From contig OW051473.1 in NCBI GenBank assembly GCA_932521025.1, positions 5,332,001-5,396,000 of the forward strand: DNA of 64,000 nucleotides. The letters run 5' to 3'. Positions 23,031 through 34,012 of the stretch are shown piece by piece. How positions within the stretch are numbered: the first letter of the stretch is position 1; each line of letters begins with the position of its first letter. Source of the stretch: Oscheius onirici. Lineage: Eukaryota > Nematoda > Chromadorea > Rhabditida > Rhabditidae. The notes under the pieces are model-generated. The model was not told the DNA's origin and ran no database searches. It worked only from the letters and a program-made list of their open reading frames with translations. Both the position numbers and the translations under genes were made by a program.

Positions 23031-26000
23031 ATTTCACACCATCTAGAAGTTGCGAGGTAAAATAAGAAGAGACACGTCAGAGAGAGTCGAAATTAGGAAA
23101 CGGGCAGATGACAGGAGCAAACATGTGCAAAGAGGAGAGAAAAGAGAAGAAATTGCCCTTTTTATTGACCAATAAGGAAGATTTGCTTAAGCATTGAAAT
23201 AAAACGTCGAAAACCTCGCGCAGACGGCAAAAACTGACAATTTCTGGCCTGACTTCCGGCAACTTAGGTGAGGCCAACACTGGCTGCGATTTGGACACAA
23301 TTAAGAGCAAAAAGTGCTTCTAATCGTCTTAGCGAGTGATTGAAACCCCTTTTTCGCAAAGAAACAATCAATCTGCGGATATTTCTTCACCAGCAGGAGC
23401 AACGTCTGCGCGCGATAAGCGAAAATTAGCATAGCTGAAGAGTCTGGACCACGCGACAAATTGGCGAGATCTTTTGCTACCTTTAAACGGAGCAAATGAC
23501 ACGCAAACTTGTATGATTGAAGTTACAGCATCTCTCAATTAGGATCTGCCTGAATGCACACAAGGCGTGAAATACACAAACTAATTATGAGCATTTGGGT
23601 GGAAAATCACAAGTTTTTTACTTAATAAATACGAGCGGGTTTCAAATGAGCTGGTGTCTTTAGTGCAAAGAGGAATCGGGTCGTCGGCACGCAAAGATGC
23701 GTTATCGCCGGAATTAACATCAGGAAAGCGTTAATCGTAAGAGAGTCGCGTTTTCCACGTGTTTTAGGCAAGAACTAGTAACAAACATTGACTAAATTAT
23801 TAATTCAATAGCGTCATGACATGAGATTTCCGATTTATGGAGGTGTAGCGCGCAGCAACCTATTCATTTCTGTCAATGTTGTCTGGCCAGAGCATTAGAG
23901 TAATTTCTCAGTCGTTTCCCCTAGTTGAAACACACTGAAAAGTTGTGAACTCGAGGCGTTCGAAGATGAAATTGTTAGGGTTTGTCTGCAAGGGTAACAA
24001 TTGCAATCAGGGCCAGCTTAAGTAAGCCAGAAGACTAATTAACGGAAAAGCAATCAGTTGTAGTCGTAATGCAGCCCGCCAAACAATAGGACTAGAAGTC
24101 AGCCAAGCTGTTTTCTCTCGCCTTCCCTCCAGCCGGGAGTAATGTTCGGGGCACAAATTGTGTCAATTTGTCGGTAGATTGGTAGGAGCGCCTATTTAAT
24201 AAACGACTCGAGTCTCTGTGCTTTAGAAAACGAATATTTTCACGACCACGGGTCGCGCACTGCCCGATAATCTCTCTCGTAAGAAGCTATGATCGTCGTG
24301 GGAATAACAGCCATGTACGAGGACAAAACAGGGCTCCCGGGAGGAGGTCTTGATGGAGAGAGCAAGTCAGGAGAGGCACTCTCAGTTTCCCGCCTACCGC
24401 GTAAAAGAAAGCACAATGCCAGCTCATGACTTATTCACGACAGCCTTCTTACAGCACACAGAATGTAGTCAAGCTGACATACACTTCACATTAAAAAGAC
24501 GCAAAACACTCTTCTTGCTCATTTATGGTCTAAAAAATGATGGAAAATTACTCTTTTATCGTCAAGGCAGGTGTTGGTTGTCGTTGCAAAAAATGACCTA
24601 TGCTTTCAAATTTCCGCCTCCAAAACGTTTTTTCGCAGGTGATTCAGCTTGAATATCCTAGACCTGCAAAGTAATAACTTGTAAAACTTAGATGCAAATA
24701 ATGATATAGACTAATTCGGTAAATCACATCGGAATTATTAGAAGGAAACAATTTGTTTGGTTGCTACAAGATTCTAGGTTTGTCGAACACACGTCAAGGT
24801 TTTTTAAAGATCCGCAAAAATTTAAAATGTAATTCCTTGCGTGATCTAGTTATGAGAAGCCAGTTCTCTGAATTGAAAACCACGTTGTCTTTGGTTATAA
24901 GCGGATATTCGCTTCGGCTTAGATCATTGGGTGGACACTTGGAATGTGTGAAACTGAGCTTTGTGTTGATCTTGGATGACACCCAGAGAGAAAATGCAGA
25001 AGAAAATGGAGTGTACTTGCCAAGGGTATCGTTGACGGCGCGTCCGCAACGTTATCCGCAAAGAATGAAACCCAATCCGTTTGTTTTACAATTCACAGCT
25101 TTTCGGCTCAAAGCAACGGCATCTTTTCTGGAAGAAGAGCCAAAAATGGAACGGCTGTGAAGATGTTTGATAGTATAAACGTCAAGAGTGACCACTGGCT
25201 GAATGTGCGATAAAGACACCCTAATCGTTACTCCCTGCGGAATTTCCGCCAAAAGACGAGAATAATCGAGACTAACCAAATGCCAAAACCCATTCAGCGT
25301 TCAAAATTTATGTCGAAAAGACTTACCATGCATGGTGAGATTCACGCTGAGGTGGTTCGCTGCCAAGATGATATTTGTCATTGGCAGGTAGAGACCGGAC
25401 ATCTGCAAATTTTTCTTTTAAATAAAAACAAGCAAATGAAATGTTTGCCTACAAAATCTATTAAGCTTAACTCATGTTGCAGATATTGATATAAAAAGGT
25501 CAAGTCATCGTTTTTTAAGAGACCAGCTGGACAGTCTCTAGAAGTTTTGTGGTAAGCTTTTATAAAACTAGCAGCCAAAAACACAAAAAGTTAAAATACA
25601 GCAAACAAAAAAGGTATAGGATTTGGAAAGTGGACTAGAACCAGAAGGAAGTTCACCACTTTCATGGGTGCGAGATTTCCGAGGACCAATTTGCATCCGG
25701 CGATTAATCCCCAACCTTTGAGCTCATACAACCTTATTGTTTTTAAAAGTATTATCAATAACTTATGATATAGCCCTTGGAAGAGAGCGTTCTGTATATT
25801 CGCATTAGTAAGACATTAGTACACGGAGACAACGTGAGAACTGGACGACGTCTGCGGGAACGATGCCTGATTGTGTACGGGCAGATCTCGCTCCCACTGA
25901 CACCTGTGAAAACGGAAGATATCCCAAAGGGTGCCGCTTATAGGCCCATATCTAGCCGCAAATCGAGCAAATGTCAGCACTTTGCGGCGACTCTGGTGAC

Positions 26001-26571
26001 GAGTAATTGTGCAGGCACTCCCAATGGACCAAAGGTGCTAAGGTATATTACTCAGAGAGACAACTGACTGTTGGACCTAAGAGAGCGGGCTCTTTTAAGA
26101 GCAAAGGTGAAATGGAGCGTAACATACAACAGAGCTAATAACCGAGAAGAGGAAATCCGCACCAGGACTGTGATTATGCTGAGAAGGGTCCCAGCCTGCC
26201 AAGGAGTGGCAGTAGACTTGATGGTGGGCGACATAGTAATCTGTGTCACTTGTGGCGGTGATTAATGGCTGCAAAGTGAGTCTCCCCAGGGTTTTGCGTA
26301 CTAGGGCACAAAATACCGTGAAAGTTTCAAACTAAAACTTTGGAAACCAAAAATATCTTTAAATCAGGATAAGAAGGTAAGCGGCACATGAGAGAGTCAG
26401 TCCTCCCTCGTCACAACTCATCTTTTCTTGACTTTATCCGACTTACTTAGGTGGATAAGTCTCTAAACACCAGAAGGATGCATATTCATAAAAATTGGTA
26501 AGTTAAGAAGTACCTTGAAAGCAGTGTATTACGACGCATAAACCCGTGACAACTGTTACAAAATACCGGGA
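23031..26571. other. Gene-poor region with scattered hydrophobic minus frames
   Basis: Around 25330-25720 the minus strand has hydrophobic pieces, such as MKVVNFLLVLVHFP and MSGLYLPMTNIILAANHL, the latter directly after TTTGCAG. They are reminiscent of a serpentine receptor but cannot be joined into one. A degraded chemoreceptor is possible. The rest shows nothing I can support. Confidence 0.3.
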
Positions 26572-27537
26572 TCAAAAGGGTTTGGACTGGCAGAGACTGA
26601 GCATCATCTGTAGCTCGAAAGGATACATTGGGAGCAGAGAGGGAGAGATTACAGGCAGAGGGGAGTACAGGGAAGGAACTAATGGTAGGAGAGGTTGTTG
26701 CAACGACGGCAAGAGTGGAAGAGGCAACAGTTGAGAGTCAAAGAAGTTGAAAGCAGCAAACCTGGCTGCTGGCAGCTGAAACAACAAATTGGAAGAGGTC
26801 ACTTCTCAAACTGACAATAAGGTCAGACTTTGTCGGTAGCAAAGACAGAGTCTCGACATCTATTGGAGAGTTAGCCGAAGAGACTTCAGAAGAAGAAGAG
26901 GAAGTGTTTGTGTCTGTTCCAACACTATCCTTGTTGTTTTTGATGTGACGATCGAGAGCTCGCCGAGTGTCGATGAGATCGCATTGTTCGCAACGACAAT
27001 TAGCATACTCACAATGCTTCTTGTGGTCCTGAAATTATACAGTTACAGATGGACAAAACAACTACTACCTTCTTCCACATAAGTACTCCGTGGTTCTTGC
27101 ACTTTTGACAAAAGTAGCACATGTTCAGGTTGCCCTCGGCGGTATTCGTCCAGGGAACAACATCTGCTTCGGTAGCATCGGTAGTGCGTTGGAACTTCTT
27201 GTCCTGTTCACGACGAATACGAATCTGTGTGGACATGATGCTTCGACGCTGACGGACCAGTTTGCACTAAAATAATCAACATTAGACCCATTGTTTTCCA
27301 CTTCCGCACCTTCCAACAATCGCAGCTTTTGAACTGACAGAGGTGTCCACGCGTCTCCACGATAATACCGTGTTGGCGGCACATTCCACAATGTCTCTTC
27401 ACGTCTGAACAAACAGATTTTTGACACTTAATTAATGAACTCTTACCCTTTGGGATCTTTTTGCCATGGCCGAAGAAGCGTTGACAGTCTCTTTCCTTGG
27501 GAGAAAGAGAAAGGGGTACAGCAGCGGGAGTCTCCAT
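26572..27537 (-). CDS. Double DM-domain transcription factor (MAB-3/DMD-3-like)
   Basis: The start ATG at 27537 directly follows a T-run and CAG, a likely trans-splice acceptor. The first DM zinc module has HCGMCRQHGIIVETRGHLC then CDCWKC and RRSIMSTQIRIRREQ (about 27200-27410). The second has CQKCKNHGVLMWKK then HCEYANCRCEQC and DTRRALDRH (about 26945-27105). A Ser-rich linker leads to a Leu/Pro-rich C-terminus (LLPLPLLPSL, LLPMYPFELQMML). That end needs a 40-nt intron at about 26777-26816; without it the frame ends at 26738. Two DM domains in one protein is the layout of C. elegans MAB-3 and DMD-3, nuclear regulators of male traits. The first domain resembles the second domain of MAB-3, but orthology is not settled. 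Confidence 0.85.
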
Positions 27538-30473
27538 CTGAAAAAAAAACCAATTTGTTGAGGCCAAATGGAAGATAAGAAAACGAAGAGCTCCAAGAGG
27601 GTGGGTTATTTCTACTGAAACCGTGTCCTTATATGAGAGTTGGCGTAATCAAAGGCGATCGTCTCCCAAATCCGGACTAGGGACTCGCTGTTTAGCGTCA
27701 TAAGTAAGCTTCTGCTAGGCTACTAAAGTAATCCTGTTCGAAGCATGTCATCCCAAAATCATCTACGAGAAAAATAATTTGAAAGATGGTATGGGAATAT
27801 ATGTTCAGAGTCTGCGGTTGATATCGTGATGTTTATATACAAACGAGAATAGAAGCGGATTTGTGTTCTAGACGTTAGCAGGAAACAGTTTATAGCAACA
27901 TTCGGCTTATTTTAAACCACATTGCGTCGCTCCTTGTTTCTGTTGATTGGCTTTTGTCCCACGCTATTTTTGTATCCTGACAAGCTATTTTTCTCCATCG
28001 GCATGTGCGCAATATGTTGTAGCATTCAAATGCGTAAACAGAGATCAGCCGATTTTCGAGTCTCTTCTACACGTCTAGCTAAGTCTGAGAGTTTTGACGC
28101 GACATGGAGCTAAAATAATTTGAACCACACGTGCTAGTTTTGACGTCCAGTTAGTCGATTCCCATAAGCTGACTAAATATCAATCAGGAAGACGATGCTA
28201 TGATGTTACTTGGAACTTATGTGGGTAGGGTCTGTGACTCAACCCGGGGCATAGTTGGCTTCGTGATACGCGACGTTTTCCTCACTTGTGTAAGTGAATC
28301 ATGAAGTGCTTATGTTGTGGAAAGCATTAAACAAAGAATAGAGGTCACTGTCGAAGGATTAGTGAGGTTATCTTGTTCCAATCGGTCTCGTCTTTTTCAT
28401 TTTTCGCTAAACTGAAACATTTGAAAAAGTTGTGAAAACTGGGGTAGCCCCGAATAAGAAGCAGTTTACTACTTTGGGCATATTTAGACAAGTACGGTTT
28501 TTTTAATCTTTTTGTCTTTTTGAAGTGCAGCAGATTATGAGATTACTGCGTATTGCTAATCTTTGCTTGTATGTGGTTGGCTGAAACGGGTATCTAATCC
28601 TATATATGACTGTAGATCATGAGCTGCTCGTGCGCAAAAACAAGGATTGAGCTGGATGTAACATTACTTGAAAGTTCTAAGAAAGAGGAGATAGGCTAGC
28701 AGTTTTTGCAATTGTTGAGGACGAGCGTTCTGAAATCGGAGAACTGCCGCACGGCACCTGTCCATTCTAAGGAGAGGCACCATTTTTACGGAAGGAGTAA
28801 CTGTTATCGAAAATAAGGGTTTCTACTGCACCAAGACAACGAAGAACGTGTTGCAAAGATGGCATTCATGATAACATGTAAGCGGTAGTTTTTTACATAG
28901 CCTGACCGCGTTGCGCCTCGTTTTTTCCCTCGTACCAAGGCGTCGCCGCAAGGACGTCGTAAACTTGAGTCTGACCAAACCGTGACAAAATGCAAAAGGG
29001 ACAAACTTAGGACTAACGGGTGTTCTTCTCTTACTACATATGCTCTAATATCTGGTACAACTACAGTACAAATCTGGGGACATAAGATGGTTTTTCATTG
29101 TCAAAAAGCTTTGATTTTTACTTGGAAAAAGTTTGCGAATGTTTGAGACAAAATAATGAGAACGTAAAGTGTTAATCCGTTTGACAGTCGGGTCTCATCT
29201 TTTTGCTACCTTTGATTGTTTAGCTGGACTTATTGATCCCCGTCAAAAATGGCTTTGTTTTAGAATGCCACTGTCTATTTTCATAGTTTTTGATCATTAA
29301 AATCGGATGCCGCCCATTGAGGGGATTGAACTTCTTAACAGTTCGACCACGGTCCTTCTTATCTGACAGTGCCAGCAGTGCTACTGAGGCTCTCTTATGT
29401 AAACAAGAAAAAAGTACTGGCTGCCTATGTTAATGACCGCGGGTTCCACAAGGCGAACTTCGCCTTGTGCCTGTCGTGATAACAAAATTCCTAGTTTTTT
29501 TTTCACATAAAATGCTACCGTAACCATCAATCTGTATAGCTTGTCGAAATAGACATGAGACAATTAACATTAGGAAGAAAAGTGTGTTCGAAATGAAAAG
29601 GTCGATCTGAGTCAGCCCGATGCCGCGACTCAAGCTTCATGAAACTGAAACAGAAGCATTGTTGGCAAAGGTAATATAAGGATGACTATGCTGAATTGAT
29701 ACGATTCCGGCTTGCGACAGGGATCGGTGGAACAGGTGCACACAACTTTGTTTTCTCTGTCACGACAGCTACCTGCTCTTTAAAAAGTTGTAATTTTGTA
29801 CGGTTTTCGCAGCGTGAAATGCGCCTATAATGGGGAGAAGGAAGAGCACCACCCGACCGTTATTCACACGTTCAATGATTTAGTACAGGGAACAGCCAGT
29901 GGGAGGCTGTAAAAATACGACGTACCCCTAGGTCTTTATCATTTTGAGTCTTGCCGACTGCTGTATAACTGTCGAATGGTTGGTTGACAGAAGGTGTTCG
30001 ACATGTAAAAAACGATTGTAAACTTGCTTCTCTGGAAGCAATAAAACAGAGATAGCATGCTTAAAACAACCAAATTATTATAGGGCTTTTCGAATAAAAA
30101 ATGTTGAATTGCTACCTACAAAATATGTCTAATACTGCCTTATGAGGGGATAAACGGTCAATGCAATCGGCAGATTATCCTTGAGCTGATGTCTGAAACC
30201 AGCAGCTTTTTCAATCTAATATTGTTAATGATGCGTGCTACTGACAAATAGAAAGTGTGGGAGGAGTGCAGTGACTCAAGTCAAGATTGGGACAAATGAG
30301 ATAGCAAAATTGGCCTTGTTTCAGTAGAAAACTGCTAGCATATGCGTTTCGAACGCTGTTTCACTAAAAGACTTTCTCGTTGTCTACCTAGGTACGCTTC
30401 ACGGAATACAAAACAAAATTTGAAGAATGCAGAGAAAGACATAACAACTTGAGGAACAGTAGCAAGTTATCCC
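27538..30473. other. Gene-poor region
   Basis: This is the upstream side of the DM-domain gene. I see only short frames without start or splice support and no RNA gene that I can fold with confidence. Confidence 0.4.
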
Positions 30474-30670
30474 TTAACAAGGCGATAAGATGCTGTCGAA
30501 AAAAAGATCCGTCAGTTTCTTGATAAGATGGAAATACGACCGCCACTGAACGCCGGCCGAGTTGCCGTTCGCCCAGGACATCCCATCTGGTACCATATAG
30601 TACGCTGAGACGATGACGAGAAAATGACGTTGATCGGGGTTGAAAAACTGTTGCGTTGCGTGACTACTGC
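30474..30670 (-). other. GC-rich open frame, possible exon
   Basis: A minus-strand frame after a CTGCAG acceptor (about 30670) is open to a stop at 30474. It contains SAYYMVPDGMSWANGNSAGV and QWRSYFHLIKKL. It is noticeably GC-richer than the surroundings, as real exons here are. There is no start codon and no partner exon, and no family is recognised. Confidence 0.25.
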
Positions 30671-31077
30671 AGGTGTGTAGAAAGAAGTTCGGAGAGAATA
30701 GTTTTTGCAAAGAAGATGTGTTCATCGATTATGAAGAAGTACCTGTCTTTCCACAAAGACCTGTGATTCGAAGTAATATACTCTGGAGATATTTCCAGTT
30801 GTTGTTGATGACTTATACATTGGCTAGCCTCCATCATGGATCCTCTCTTGTAGACAGACCAGTGTACGTATCAGCCTTCATATCACATATCTGAAGTTTC
30901 TGTTCAATATTGTCTAACATAAAAACCCTAAATTGATCCTTTTCCCCTTTACAAAACATGTATATTTGTTTACATGGTCAGAACATGGCCGCTGATCTTT
31001 TCCCTCATAGGCAACCGGTTGTTCGTTATCCCTCAAAAACCTCGATTTCTGTTCACACATCCAGACTTTCGATTCAT

Positions 31078-31673
31078 ATGTTGTTGTTTCTGCTATCTAT
31101 TCTCCCAGCTGCTAGTGCAATCAGCTGCTATGCTGGCAAAGAAATTTTTTTACAACATACTATATTGGATAGACACGAGTGCCCGGAAAGGACCGCTTGC
31201 TTTGTTTTCATCTATGCCAATGGAAATGATACCCTACTTGTGACAAACAGCACCGTCGTCTCGGAGGTGATTTCTTTGAACATTGCAAGATCGCATAAAA
31301 TATAAACAACTCTCCCAAGAGAGTAATAAATAACGAGAAAATTACTTCCTCTCATAACAATTTACAGATTCAGATAGACGCCTATGTTGAACGGGGGTGT
31401 TTAGAACAAGTGGAAGTTCCGCTTTTCCATAGTCAGGTAAACAATTGGGAATGTTTTGTTACGCAATGTCATTCCAGATTCAGTGTCATCAGTTACTAAA
31501 CTTACAAAGAAAGTTGACTGCCGGGGAATTACTAGAGGGACAGCGTTGTGTTTGTACATCAGTAGGGACTATTGTTACGTGGGAGATTATACTTTCAGGA
31601 TTTCTGTAACACTTCCGAGAAGTCTACCATTGTAATTGCTATCATTTTCTCCTTATTCGTTGTGTTCAAATAA
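31078..31673 (+). CDS. GPI-type Ly6-like surface protein
   Basis: The start ATG is at 31078, with signal peptide MLLFLLSILPAASA, followed at once by ISCYAG. Four exons join in frame. They carry HECPERTACFVF, VERGCLEQVEV, a Cys in IQCHQ, and then CVCTSDFCN followed by a hydrophobic tail (TIVIAIIFSLFVVF), stop 31671-31673. The closing CxCxxDxCN motif appears only if a 37-nt intron (about 31562-31598, GTAGGG...TTTCAG) is removed. Without it the protein ends early and lacks the motif. The pattern fits a small GPI-anchored Ly6 protein, the third in this window. It is convergent with the receptor gene at 31742. Confidence 0.8.
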
Positions 31674-31741
31674 AACTTTGAGAAACAAGTTTATTCAGTC
31701 CAGTAAAATACAAAGGAATGCAATGGCACTTTTTGAAAAGT

Positions 31742-34012
31742 TTACAGCTGTTCAACCCGTTCTAATGGCGGTGTAGGAGACCCTTGAACCCGACCGCCGT
31801 TTCCATCGTCTGCTTCTGTTGCCAAAGGAGCGTATTCTTTGTTCCTAGAATTTTGACTTTAGATGTGAAATAGGCTTCAATAACCTTATTTTGTTACTAT
31901 TTTTCCGTTGCATAGGAATTTGCGAAAAATTGAAGTTGCTAGGTGTTGTTGCCCGTTTCATCAGCAAACTGAACTTTTAGTGTAGTGTTGTTTTCAACAC
32001 AGTATACCTATAAGCTCTCGTCGGTAGCATGACTGTCCAGAATGTTTGTCGGTACCGTGACGACATCAAGCAGTATAGGATGAAGTTTACGGAAGAGTTG
32101 AGAAGGGAGAGTAGGTCAAGCAGGTCACCGATATAGAAATAGAGGTACCTGAAAATAGCTTCGGGTTTCAAAAAGCAATCTCGTCAACAGAGGAAGGAAG
32201 TAACCCAGAAACGAACCTATGCACGTCGGCTGTGTAAATAGCACAAAGAATGGAAATAACACCCTGAGGCAGTTCCGTGATTAAGAAGACCACCAGGATT
32301 AAGACGAGCATTGCAGTCGTTCTATCCGGCTTGTGTGACTTTCTGCAAGGAGTTAATTTAATTGGTCAGTGTCCTATAAGCATACTTTTTGATCACATCG
32401 CCGCTGGAACTAGCCGCCGTCAGCTTCCTTCTGTGTCGTTCAGCATCACGTATTTTCATTACTAGACCTATTGAAAGGAGTAGCAACAAAATGCATGGGA
32501 TGATCTGAAATTCATGAGTGACGCAGATAATGTTCGGATGAACCTTGAAAACAGTGCCGATCATCCAGATGTTCCACTTGAAGAAGCGGCAATTGTTCGC
32601 CGTGGCAGATTTGCTGACCATGAACGTGTAGACCGTTTCGCTATGATTGGCCGGATATCGGGCAGCACACTCTCCTGGGGGTTCCCACGTTCTGAAAATT
32701 TAAATCTGGGACTGAACTAATTCGATCAGAATCCCTGCAACTACAAATAGTTTTTCACAACTTCCGTGTACCATTTAGTTCAAAAATTGTCAGCAGACAT
32801 CAAATAAGATATCATTGCCGCTCTGAAGCCTTTGCAAAAACGCAATTGTTTATAGACAATATACTCTTTCCGGACAAATACTCATTTTGATCCTGTTATT
32901 TCAATTCATTGAGCATCAAGTATGGATCTCATCTTTTAGAAATTAACTTACAAGTTAGGATACTCTGCGATGTCATGGACAAGCAGTGTGGGGATACAGA
33001 GAACGAAAACGGCCGCGTAGATGGCAAGACATAGCTTCCAAGCAAAGGCTGGTCTTTGCCAAAAACTGAAATGTTGATCTTTATTTCATTTGATCTGTAC
33101 ACTAGTTACCTATTCAAACGGGCTACTCTGAGCGTCATCCTCCTAATAAAAGCCATCCCGACTGCTAGCCAGAGAGACGTAGTATGAAGAGTGATGGACA
33201 ACACCACGTGCCACAGTAGGAACTGCATCCATGGATGCGTATACGTGGACGAGCTGGAAAAACTCCAGTAATCCCTTGTCAATAAAACTCTTACCAAGTA
33301 TTTCGCCTCCTTAACACGAAGTGGACAATATAGATTAAATAACTGCCCATTGTGCCGATGTCACAAACAGCCACCGCTGTCAATATGCAGTTTACTGCCG
33401 AATTTCGCATGTTCGGTCTAAAGCGGAGATCTCAAATGAGAATATACGACAGGGTTACCTTGATAGAACCATAACATGGACTAGATTTGTCAATATCCCA
33501 AACAAGCAAAGCCCGACACATACAATCCCGTGAATTGGAGCATAGGCACTGAAACATGAATTTTGTTTTGTCGAGATCAGATATCAAGGATTCATGTGAT
33601 GTGTTCATTACAATCAGATCTTTGCATTTTTGAGTTGTTCATGAACCAACAAAAACCGTCACATCTGGCTCTAATTTATAACTCTTTCTAGCTCAACAAT
33701 GCTTCTGTTCCTTGTTTGAGTGAGTAATCCGTTGATCACTTCTTGGATGCATTTGAATTGTCTCCTTTTTTAAGAAGCTGTCTTGGCAAGCTGCGCGGGT
33801 GTACGTCCCATGGTCTGAGAACGGACATCGAACCTCTATGTGAATTTCCGGATTGCGGGGGTCAGAGACGAATTTTTTGAGGCGGAATCGGAGAAGGTCA
33901 ATAACGTGCCCTACCTTCTGAAGTGCTCCAGCCCGGCGAGAAATTTGACTGTCGCATTGTGAGAGAGATCGAAAAGAGGTGCATCATTCGGACATTCCAT
34001 AACATTGGCCAT
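31742..34012 (-). CDS. DMSR-like (myosuppressin-receptor-related) peptide GPCR
   Basis: The likely start is ATG 34012 (MANVMECPNDAPLFDLS, followed by an N-glycosylation site). Helix 1 contains HGIVCVGLCLFGILTN. The following VMVLSRPNMRNSAVNCIL and VAVCDIGTM are close to the signature of the nematode DMSR group. Later segments are SLWLAVGMAFIRRMTL, KLCLAIYAAVFVLCIPTLL, a long extracellular loop 2, IIPCILLLLLSIGLVMKI, VLILVVFLITELPQGV and LLDLLSLLNSSVNFILY. The tail continues through FSQIPMQRK to a last exon ending ERVEQL, stop 31742-31744. All joins keep frame. It should act at the plasma membrane of neurons or muscle as an FMRFamide/myosuppressin-type peptide receptor. Confidence 0.85.
33700..33910 (-). 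other. Open frame and ankyrin-like scrap inside a receptor intron
   Basis: The first intron of the DMSR-like gene holds a minus-strand frame that is open for about 70 codons right after the donor. In another frame it holds a short piece FDVRSQTMGRTPAQLAKTA that resembles an ankyrin-repeat helix. It is GC-richer than the rest of the intron. It may be a skipped exon or a fossil of another gene. Confidence 0.25.

Noticed and set aside
24753-25160. 135-codon plus-strand frame
   Set aside because: It starts at a non-ATG codon, has no splice or domain support, and another frame is open on the minus strand over part of it.
25330-25720. Hydrophobic minus-strand pieces resembling a serpentine receptor
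   Set aside because: They cannot be joined in frame into a seven-helix protein; at best a decayed copy.
29290-29360. tRNA-like GGGGATTGAAC box on the plus strand
   Set aside because: No matching acceptor stem, D-arm or anticodon arm could be drawn around it.
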